Assembly: GCA_031216445.1 (NCBI GenBank)
Contig: CM062219.1
Coordinates: forward strand, 2,195,501 to 2,259,500
DNA: 64,000 nt
Direction of reading: 5' to 3'
From: Lateolabrax maculatus
Lineage: Eukaryota > Chordata > Actinopteri > Acropomatiformes > Lateolabracidae
Below the pieces are notes generated by a model. It saw only the letters and a list, made by a program, of their open reading frames with translations. It was not told the origin of the DNA and did not search any database. The position numbers were made by a program, and so were the translations under genes. Position 1 is the stretch's first letter, and each line of letters starts with the position of its first letter. Shown in pieces: positions 12,901 to 24,300 of this stretch.

Positions 12901-15323
12901 TGCTGCTGTGGGGGGTTGTTTGCTCACCAGCCCAGTTGGAGGGGTGTGAGAAGTGCTTGCTGCCCTGCAGGGTCTTCATGGCCTCCGTCAGAGCCGCGCT
13001 GGCTTTGGTCCCGTTGAGAAGCGCCGTGTAGAAGGTGTGTGTGAACAGCTTGGAGGCAGCTATCGGTACAGGCCACAGAGACACGCACACACACTGGACG
13101 CCTGCTGCCAGGAAGGCTCGGGTCAGACCCACCACCCCGTCGGCCGTCACCCGGCTGCTGGACTCCGGGTACGCCCTGAGGTGACAAGGAGTCAGAGGTC
13201 AGGGGGATCGGTCAGAGCTGACATTCTTTGTGAAACGTTAAATCTGTGAGAAGTTTTACCTCAGAACCACCAGTTTGACGGTCAAGCACAGGTCCAGTAT
13301 ATCAGCAGCGGTGAGGAGGAAGTCATGAAGCGGTGGACTGTCGCACACGCTCTCCACTTCACACACGCTTTCCCCGTCCTCGCTCGTTTCATCTACCCCT
13401 CTGAGTCTCTCCGGGCTGCTGTGACTCTTTGTAAACGAAGCCTTGATCTTTCCGTCCTGACCCGCGGCCTCGCCCGAGGTCGACGCTCCGCGGGGTGATC
13501 TCTCCCTGGGTCGTCCGCCCGCCCCGTCCCCTCCCGCGTGCTCCTGGCCGGGGGCGAGGATCAAAGCGGCGAGCTTCCACGATATGTGAGTGGCAAAGTG
13601 AACGCACTCCGCCTGACTCAGAGCTGCTAAAACACGCTCCCTTGTGGCATTTGCTCCGATCAGGGGATGACATCCCAGCTGTTCCCCCAGCCAGAGAGCT
13701 TCGTCTTGGGCTGATGGTAAGGGGCCCCACAACCAGCGGTCCATCACAGAGGGGGGCAGGCGAGGAGCCCCAATCACTGCAGCCACTGAACCTCCATCTG
13801 AGCAAAGTAAAGGGCCGCCGCGACGAGGATGGGGCTGTGGGTTGAACGCAGGTTATCAGATATGTGTTTTTTATGTTCTATAATTTAGAGCCAAAAAACG
13901 ACACTACAAACAAAAATCCATCAAATGACATATATTGTTACAAACTAAGGGGACCAATACAGTGTTTAAGGTAAAGATTGATCTACCTTGATTGTGGCTC
14001 CCAGGCTGGCTAAAGAAGGTACAGAAATGAGGCTGAACCTTTCATAAAGGTACTCATTAGAGGAGCTGCCTTTGAGCAAGGCAAACGGGATCAGGTACAA
14101 TTCTCCCTCCAGCACTAATACGAGCTGTCTGTGTCGGCCAACGGGTCCACTGCTGTGCATCAGGCCCTGGAGAGCGCAGAGGACAGAAAGATTCGGTTAA
14201 AAAAGCATTAAAAAGGATATGCGGGTATGCATACTGTTGAAATATGGGACACACACATACGTACCCCTTCCATTGGGGCTATGAGTAAGTCATAGAGGGC
14301 TCGCAGAGGAGGTTTGCTGATGTTACTCGGTCGGTAAAGAGGAGATGATACGCTGTCCTTCACTGGAGATACTGTGGCACTGTATAGACTCGTCATGCTC
14401 TGGCAGCTTCTGTAACACACACACGTGACGCATACAAACACAGTAAGTTTAGTAGTAGTAGTAGTAGTTTACAGTAAGTCAGTAGGATTCATCCTCTGGG
14501 GACCACGAATGACTAATTTTGAGGTATTGCAGTCAAGTCAGACCTGTTAAAGAGGTTGTTTCTGGACACCATGCGGAGGTAGCCTGTGGGGTCGGTGGCT
14601 GAGGTGAGTTTGTTGTTCAGCTCCTCAAACTGTTGCTCCAGCAGATCCCCAGCTTCACTCTCCGTCTCACTGCTGGAGCAAACTCTGCGAAGTAGACGGT
14701 AACACAGGCCGAGTGCGTTATTACTAAACTATCCCCACTAACATGTAACTCGATGTTCAGTAATCAAAGTCTATTTTATTCAGAACATCTAGTGACAAAA
14801 CCAGTTTGCTATTTCTTCTTTCAAAAGTTACACAAACATCACTTTAAACATCAGTGATGCTTTCAGGAAACATTTTAATTTTGAAGATAAAACAGGATGT
14901 ATAAAAACAAGTCACGTAATAATGGTATTTCTTATGAAATAATAAGTTTTAATAATGTTTCTGCCAGCCTGGCGCTGGCTGTGACACCTCTTCAAGAGAA
15001 TAATGAGAGTCTTTTTACAGAAATTAATCACCGGACTTGTGCTTTATGTACTGGACTGATGGCTCGCAGAATTTACCAGCAAACACCATTACTTTTTATG
15101 GAGTCCTCTGGCTGCACTACACACAGCTCCAGGAGATTTGATTTGTGTTAAAATAGCCGTTTCTGCAGCCTGGATACATGCTGGAGGGTAGTAAAACTCC
15201 TAATAACTGGTGGGTTGGAAAAGCATTTTAATGCTGCATGTGTGCAAATACTTTTCATGCCGTGGATGAGCAGGATTCATAATCATCACACATAAATGAA
15301 GGGAGGCTCCAGGCTCACCACAG

Positions 15324-15387
<64 letters not shown>

Positions 15388-18300
15388 CACACAGACTCAA
15401 TGAATCGCTGCTGCAGTGGTTTTTAACAGAAAGTTGAGACGCAGTTTGTGTGGGGGAACATTTGCTGACAAGACACATGGTAGTGATTTACAAAGTCGTC
15501 CAGTTGTGCCAACCAAGGCCTGAAGTTGCGGGCAGGATAATTGAGAGTAAGGAAATATGGCAGCAGAGAGCAGGGGGAAAGGAAGACAGATGACATGCAG
15601 CATGTGGCTCCTCTGTCTTGTTTTGCTCACTTTGCTCCCTTGTGTTTTAATGAATGACGACGTTCGGTAATAAAACTAGTCTGCGGCCACGCTTGCTGCT
15701 CTGCGAGGCTGCACATAAACACGCACGCTGTCCGATCTGTGTGCTTTTGTCTGTTGATACAAATCAAAATCGTCTAACAAAGTCGAACCTGCTGTAATGG
15801 CTGTCCACTCCCAGGGCCTCTCTGGCGTTGCAGATGTACTGCTCCAGGGACAGAGGACCTCCACCTGCTCCTCCTCCACCCTGTGGGCTCCCTCCACCGT
15901 CCTGGAACTCAGACGCCTCCGCTCCGGCCTCTCCGAGGTACACCTCGTTAAACTTCACAATACCTGTTTTAGGAAGAATATGAGTGAATTAGAGCACGCT
16001 GTACAGTTGTAGGGAGGGTATACTATATGGTGGCATGTGGGCACAAAGGCCACATAAGGGGTTTGTTACAGTTTAATAACTACAAAAACTGGGACAAGGA
16101 TCAGTTTTAAAGCTGGTTTAAAGCATAGTCTGCATTCAAAATGAGTCCAAATCAGTATGCAGGGCAGATTTTGGGTAATATCTTAATTTTTAACAAGGGC
16201 TAAAAGTATAAAGCCCTGGTAGCGAGGAGATCTTAGAAGCTGCAAAGCCCCAATACAAAAACAATGGGGCTACAAATATGAAGTTCCCTTGAGGCTGGTC
16301 TTAGAGGAAAGGCCATGTGGTCAGTAAGGTCAGAGAGTGATTAAAATCCAAAGGTTTATTCCCTTCGGTGCATAAATGTCCTCAAATGTCATGACAGTCA
16401 GATTATGAGACATGTGTACACACGGTTGACATTTCGGCCTGAGGGTGGCGCAAGAGGAAAGATCACGGGGAGCTCAAAATGAAACGGCTCATCCACTGAG
16501 GAGCAGGAGTGTGCTCAGTAAATGTCGTGGCAGCCGACCTGTTAGACTTTGGCCCGGGTCCAGTGTCCCCTCAGGGGTTTTTTGTGGCCTTTTTGAAGGA
16601 TTATTTCTGAAGGATACTAATGCTAACTGTAAAAAGAGATATTTTTAGCAGGAAAACGAGGCAAAGACTGGACCTAGTGGAGTTAGGTATGCACGCTTTT
16701 ACTTTCATTCTGTGTGTGTGTATGTGTGTGTGTTGTGCTCTGGTAGAGCACAGTCAGGGAATTTCTTGCTGTTATTAATGGTTGGTAAACCAAATTATAA
16801 CAATAACCTCCCGTTTTCTTTTAAATCCTATTGTGAAACCCAACCTGCCCTTGAACACTTTTCATAAGCTTGCAGTTCTTCTAAGTGGAATTACCTACAA
16901 TAAATTGCTTTCTAATGTATTTTCCTGGTTAACGGGATTCAGCAAACAGTGCTTGGAGCCCTTTCACCCCCTTTTCACTCAGGGACTGATCACGTAAGTC
17001 TGTGGAGGTTAACCGGAAGTTGGCCCTTGATATTTCTTCTGAACAAATTCAAGTTTTACCCTCATGGTGGCACTGCAGGAAAAGCCAGGAGTCATTAATG
17101 TATAGTTTTCAACCTCACTTACAAGGTGAATAGAGACGGTGGATTTTCTATATGAGTGCAGCTATATGATGTGTGGTGTGTTTAAGTTTGTTTGTGTGTG
17201 TGTGTGTGTGTGTGTACCTGTCCCTGGAGATATCAGCCAGCTGTACAGGAAGCCTCCGGCCAGAGAATAGTACAGGACCATGGCCCTCTGACCGTTGACC
17301 GTCTCCAGCATGTGCTCCACAGTAACCGGGATGTAAGGGTCAGCGCTCGCTGCTTGCTGACTTCCTTTTTGCCGCTCGACCAGGAGGTCGGCAAAGGCGC
17401 GCGTTCGCCCTCGCTCTGCTATGGCCAGCGCCTCATCGTGTCGGCCTGGGACGTAACGCAGGAGATAAAATTATGAACCGAGAGCAGGACACGTGAGAGA
17501 ACAGAAGGTCTAAACTGGCAGCATCAGACATCAGGTGATAAGTTGTGCATCCCTAACAAGCACACACAGAGAGAGTGTGAAAGTGGGAGAGGAAAGGTGG
17601 GAACACCTCACAAACAAAGTGAGGCCCAGTGATTCACACCACAAAATAACAACACAAGAGGAGAGGACAGTTAATCCACCTAGGCTGACGAGGACCCTCT
17701 GGAGAGCCTGGTACGAGCTGGTTTGCAGATCAAACAAGGAGAGCTTGTAATCCGTATTGTGCTGCATCTCATGACGAATTGTCTCAAATAACACTGACGC
17801 TCTGTACAGCTGAAACACAGCAAACAAACATACATCACATTGATACACATACAGAAATATACACATGTACAAATCTCTCAAAGGGGTTCAGTTGGGTTCA
17901 ATCTGGTGATGGCATCTGCATTTATGTTACTCCACTCACTTAAGGATTTTCCTTAAATTCGTCACCCGTCTGTATACATAAAACCCATTATTTTAAAGCA
18001 GGAGCTAAAAGGTGCTGCTGTTACGATACTAACCACTGGGTGGCACTACAAATACACAACAATCTGAAGCATTAGGATGTTGTGTTTCTCTTCTCTCTAT
18101 GAAACTGAGTTCAAACATCGAGGGTTACTCAGCCAGTGTAAACAATAGCCAAACAAAGATGGCGTCAATACAAATGATTAGTAATTATGCTGGTTTTGAA
18201 AGTATTGCAAGATCTGGATCACCTCACAAGCATGCTATGTGCTGCACCCGGGGGTGGAGGAAGTACTCATCCTCCTCATAACAGAACTAAACAGTGTACT

Positions 18301-21300
18301 AATACTTCTATGAAGAAATAATCCAGTACAAGTACAAGTTCTGCATTAGAAATGTAAAATACTTAACTACATAAGTTTTAGCATAATGTAATTAAAGAAT
18401 CAAAAGTTACATTATTCATTAGGCTTAATGGTCCATTTCAGAGTTTTATATTAATAAACTGTATATATTAGATTATTGGATTTTTAATATAATTTAACAT
18501 GTTTGAAGCATGTAAATGCTGCAGCCGGTTCAGCTGGAGATGATTTTAATTGCTTTAAATACTGTTTGGCATTTTCCTCTCTAACGAAGCATCATGTTTT
18601 GTTAACTGGAAACATATTTTGCGTGACAAATCTTAATCTGCAAAGCAACCAGTAACTATAGCCGTCAGATAGAATGCAGTAACAGCACTACATTTTCCAC
18701 TGAAATGTAGTATAGTGCAAGTATAAGTAGAATAAAATGGAAATACTAAAGTAAAGTATGACATAAATACTAGAGAGAAAATAAAGAAATTAAATGAATG
18801 AACTCGAGTTCTACTTCTGCATTAAGACTATAAACATAGTCATGGGAAATATAATTAAAGCATAACATGGCTTATTTATGTATAATACTAGTGTTACAAT
18901 GATATGAACCTATGCAGTATGTATCTACGGTGGGACTCCTGTTAACCCCTTGAGTCAAGTATAAATCCAGCTTTATTCCATCAGTTAAACCACTTCTGAA
19001 GGTTGTACCTTTATTTTATCAACCTTCTCCGGTGCCTTTAAACACTGCTGGCTGGAAAGCTGCTCCAAACAAGACTCGGCACTTATTGATTTTTGCTGAT
19101 TTCACGCTACTCCTCTTTTTACTACTTTCTACTCTCCTTTTTATCTTCACAGGCACTGTGATCTCAAAGAAGTGTAGTTCTGTGCAGGAGGCAGCTGGTG
19201 CCACTCGAAAAATGGGACTAACATTCAAAACATACATATGAAATAAATCCCTGATCCTGTCTTCACACTAGACTTGTACAGTAGCTTCTGCAGAAGGTTG
19301 AGACACTGTAGACATGCAGCTGAGAGCGAGCGCGCACACACACAGACACACACACACACACACACACACACCTGGTGTTGAGCCTCTTCCAGGTTTCCGC
19401 CGGCCCACAGAGACAGGCCCAGGCGATGGCGAATCTTAGCTTCGTCTTCTCTCCGACCTAACTGCTCCGCCAGACGCAGGCCTGAGGAGAAGAGGGACAG
19501 CAGGCAGGCAGAAGAGGAGATCAGACGCTGGCTGATCTGAAAACCATCTCTTTGAAAGTCCTGACACTTTGACGCTCACGACAACTGTTGCTCCACTGAA
19601 GTGAGCTTGTACAGAGCTGAGGGCGCTCACATTTGCCATTCTTTTTCTCCTTTTGTCTCTCTTTGCTAATGTCTTTTCATCCCTGCCGACCGAAATCGAA
19701 AACTTCTCAAATTCTCTCTGCTCTTCGGTTTGTGTCAGACACGTTTCATCTCCCCTGCTGTGCGGGTGCAGACAGCCACGGCAGGTTGTAATTAGCTCTC
19801 ATTAGGCTCTCAGATTGAGCAGAATCCCATCAAACATCAAGTTTGGATTTACGTTTCTCTGCCTGTTTTCTCTCTGGCCGTGTGATGTTCTGTGTTTCTT
19901 TGCATCGGTTGGGGAGGTTAATTGGAGGCGCTGGTACGAATGTTTCTCCAGCTCTGTCCTCACCTCAACTCTCAGCCGAGTTCCTTCGTTGCTTGTTGAG
20001 TTAATGATCAATTAAAATCCGGAGCATCTGTGAGTTAAGTGACAACCCGTGACCGTGTCGTACAGGCCCAGCGATGCCTGAAGGAGTTCCTAAATGAAAC
20101 CCAAATATCCATTACATGTTTTTCAATTCGTCCCAGTCTCAGCATGTTGAAGTGCACATTTTCATACACTGGAAAAGAGATTCCAGCAGGATTATTTTCA
20201 ACAAGGATGCAGCTTTAAAACTAAAAGATGAGAGACGTGTGTGTGTGTGTGTGTGTGTGAGCGTGTTTCAAAGAGTCGTCTAGTTAGAGAAGAAGTTAAA
20301 TCAAACAGGATTATTGACAACAAGCTGCCTGAAGGAAACCAGACTCCAGGGTAAACACCCCGGCGCTGATCTTCTATTAGCCTGTGTCAGACTCATGAAT
20401 ACCTTTCATGCTTCCAGAGGGTTTCAGATACACAACGCGCAATGTTCTCAGGCCTAAACTTTAAATAAGATACCCGCACGTAGATCAAAGTCTGTGCATG
20501 GAGCCAGAGACTCCCTAAATGGAGTCTGTATGACTGCAGGGGGAAGGTAAAACTGTGACTAACTTTTTCACTCACTTTTCATCACAAGTCGAGAGTTTTT
20601 TTTGTATCCGTACACGTCAAAAAGAGAATGCTTTGGAACATAATAGAAATGCTGAAATCAAAAAAATCCTATCGGACGCACGCTGCATCTTCATTCAGGT
20701 GGGATTACAGTTCCTCTGTATCCAACTGTCATGTTGCACAGTAGTGGAGGAAGTATTCAGGTCCTTTACAGTACTAACCACTGTAAAAAAATAGTGTTAC
20801 TCAAGTAAAAGTATGTAAGTATAATCAGTCAAATGTAGTTAAAGTATTTCCACAGTAAAATGTCCCCTGTGCCTGTTGTACTATTATATATTCTATAACT
20901 AGATTATTATTCCTCATCATTCATGGAAAAGCAGGATTTTACTGTTGGAGCTCATTTTGAACTGTTTTGTATCGGACTGCAGCTGATGATTATTTTCATT
21001 CTGGATCCATCTGCTGATTATTTTCTCCATTAATCCATTGATCGTTTGCTTTGTAAAAACACTGAAAATAGTGAGAAATGGCGTCACGATGAGCCAGAGC
21101 CCAAAGTGACACCTTCACAATGTGTTCAGATAAATGTAGTGGAATTAAAAAGTACAATATTTACCTCTGAAGTGTAGAGTAGAAGTGTAAAGTAGCAGAA
21201 AATTGCTTCCAAATGAATCGTATTTTTGAGAGATGAAGTTGCTGTTTTTTTAAGAAGACAATACTTCTAATACTCTAATAACTCCATTACTACCTCAGTA

Positions 21301-24300
21301 GCTATTTACTCACCTTCCTGTAGGTACATCACAGCCTGGGCGTAGTTTTGCAGTGCGTGGTGTGTCCTCCCCAGGCTCCCGTAGGCAAGAGTTTTAGCTA
21401 TCAGATCGTTGGTCTGTGCCGCCACACTCAGGTGCTGCTCCTGGAAGACCACGGCCCGCTCGTAGTTCCCCAGGGCTTCGAAGGTCAGTCCCAGGTTGCC
21501 GTAGGCTCGACCCTGGCTCCCCACACATCCCGTCTGCTCGGCTATGTCCAGAGCCCTCTGGTGCCACTGCAGCAGGAGCGCTCGGTTACTTTAAGGACTA
21601 GTTTGACATTCTGAGGTGTACGTTTATTTGCTTTCTCTCATATCTTGCTGCTGCCAGGAGGAAAATCAGCACCAGCACCTCTAAAGCTCATTTATTAACA
21701 CTTTACATCTTGTTTGTTTAATGCAAACAAAAGCCGAAGTGGGGATCGTGTGCTGGACTATTTCTCGGCTGAGTGCAGTGACTTCCTGGAGTCTCTGCAG
21801 GTTGCACAGAGCTAGGCTAGCTGTTTCCCTCTGCTTCCAGTCTTTATGCTAAGCTAAGCTATTGGCCGCCGGCTGTAGGTATGCTTCATATTAAGCGTAC
21901 AGACATGAGAGTTGTATTAATCACCTCATCTAACTCTCAGCAAGAAAGTGAATAAGCATATTCCATAAAATGTTAGACTATTCCTTTAAATGACAGCTAG
22001 AAAATGCTGAGTCATGACAGTATTATGAATCTGCACGAACCTGTAGCGCTGTCTCGTTGTCTGCCATCAGCTGATAAACGCCTCCAAGAGCATCGCTCGC
22101 CTCTGCTTCCAGGGATTTATCCTGACAGTTAAAGCAGGATTTACTATATTTTTCTGTGCATAATGTACTTTTCATGAAAACAAAAAAGATAATTTGTCAT
22201 ATTCAGCAGGGCAAGACGAGAAATCAGGAGCCGGAACAAGAAGCTTCTGCAGGTAAGTCCTTACCCCGGCTGTGCGTGCAATGTTAAGCTGGTGCTCCAG
22301 ACAAGAGAGGGCCTGCTCATAGTTGCCCAGCTGGCTGTGCAAGGTGCCCAGCTCCCAGTAGGCCTGAGCCTTGCCCCCTCCTTCCCCACCCAACTCATGG
22401 GCCACCACCAGCCGCTTCTCAAAGCACACCAACGCTTGCTGGAGACTACCCATAGACCTGAGGAAGGATCGGGAAGAGAGGGATAACAAAGGATGTGATC
22501 ATTTATTTCTTTGGTTTTCTTCTTGCAAAAAGTCCATGCTATGTATCTGTAATTTCTCAAAACAAAAGAACACTCTGTTTTTCCAGAGAGAGCCATATGG
22601 GCAATCTAAGAAAGCAACTTATAAAGCAAATACTTTCATAATAGCAGCACATTTTGATTTTGTGTTTTTAAGAGCAGTTCTGTATCCTCCGAGAGAAAGA
22701 GTAAAAGAAGAAGCGTCTACAAAGGCTGTGTTCTTTGGCATAAATCAGCGACTCTGCTCTCCTCATTTCAATCTTGTTCAACCTCCAGAGAGCAGAAACA
22801 GGCTACAGCAGACGGATAAAGGAAACCCATCATTAAGCCTTGTTCTTCTGTCAGTGAGCATTACTTGCATAGTTTCACATGAGAAAAGGATACTCTTTGA
22901 AAAGTAGTGAGGGAACTACCCCTCATCCTGCTCATTACTAGTACAACTGTTATTGAATTATGATTATTTTCATTTTTACTATGACTCTAATCTGAAATGT
23001 GTACGCTTGAGGCAAGAGAAGCTCATTTAAGATTTTTGCTTAAATGCTGTCTTGAATTGCAAAGGTATATCCAAACTAATGGGAACGTGCAGATCATAAA
23101 TATACACATGAAATAAATATGAACACAAATGTAAGTGTAGAGCACTGAAACTGAGCAGATGCACGGTGCAGTTACAGCGTTAAGGGACCTTTGATAGACT
23201 AAAAACTGCACGTTACAAACTCGCTCACATGGCATTTTCAAGAAATCAAACCCACGTCTTTGTCCTTGCTTGCTCTATTCTAGCCTGCAATGGAGTATAT
23301 AATCCAGTTTCCATGTTCAGCATTAATTCTAAAAAGCTGAAATGCAAATCATGTGCTCCAGCTCCAGACAGAGTGAGTACAGTCACAGCAGAAATGGAGC
23401 CGAGAACTGAAAATACAAATGAAGTTAGTTTGACGTTTTGGGAAATAAAACTTTTTTGCTTTCCTGCCAGGAGTTAGATGAGAATATCGACACCACTTTG
23501 ACGCTCACCACTTAACATGTTATATCTAATTTAATAATATAATGTAACCAGAACTAGACTGAATGTACTTTAAGCATTTTTTTCAACCTTTTAAGTGACT
23601 CAGGCTCTTTACCCTGTTTCCAGTCTTCACGCTGGCTCTATTATCATTTTTAACAAAAACAAACATGAGAGTTGTTTTGATCTTCTGATCAAACTTTTGG
23701 CAAGAAGGTAAATAAGCGTAATTCCCAAAATAGTGAACTATCCCTTTAAGCTTCATGTTGCCTACCTGTGCGCATTGCCGAGTCCTCTGTAGGCTTTCTC
23801 CTGGTCCTGGACATGGTTTAGACTCTGAGCCACCGTCAGGTACTTCTCATAGTACTGAATAGCCTCTTCATAGTCTCCCAGAGCGTCGTAGCAGTCTGCC
23901 AGGTTCCCATAGGCCCTGCCTCTGTCCAGCATGCTCTCGCTTCCACTCAGCTGCTGCAACATGGCCAACTGCTGCTCAAAATAGCCAATCGCTTCCTCAA
24001 ACACCCCCATGTTCATTTTGGTGATGCCCATGTTCCCGTGGACCTGGGCCTCCAGACGGGCGTCCCTGAGTCCCTGCGCCAGGCCCAGCTGGGCCTCATA
24101 ACACTGGAAGGTTGTAGCATAGTCTCCCAGGGCCATATGTACCGCTGCCAGGTGGCCAAGGGCGCGGCACTCCCCCTGCTGATCACCTAGATCCTTTCGG
24201 ACGGTCAGTTCCTGGCTATGGAAGGACAAGGCCGTGTCCAGCTGACGGAGCAGCCTAACGCGGGAGGACAGGGTGAGGAGAGAAAAAGAGAGGTGAGAGA

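Larger units (their letters stand above)
17810..19371 (-). other. ttc28 intron between exons 17 and 16
   Basis: 1.56 kb. A degenerate AAGTA-family MITE covers about 18245-18780, starting GGTGGAGGAAGTACTC. A CA tract ends at the exon 16 donor. No exon seen. Confidence 0.6.

Noticed and set aside
13798..13799. AG at the start of exon 23 as acceptor
   Set aside because: It needs one extra base from exon 22, which ends in phase 0. The upstream CCACAG at 13835 joins in frame and adds conserved-looking residues.
13495..13845. 116-codon plus-strand frame, Pro/Arg/Gly-rich
   Set aside because: Antisense of GC-rich ttc28 exon 23, which has strong independent support on the minus strand.
15329..15379. 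Dinucleotide tracts as CRISPR-like or satellite arrays
   Set aside because: Simple CA/GT microsatellites with no spacer structure; ordinary in fish DNA.
22371..22907. 178-codon plus-strand frame
   Set aside because: Its first part is the antisense of ttc28 exon 13, and the rest runs into AT-rich intron with no recognisable protein.
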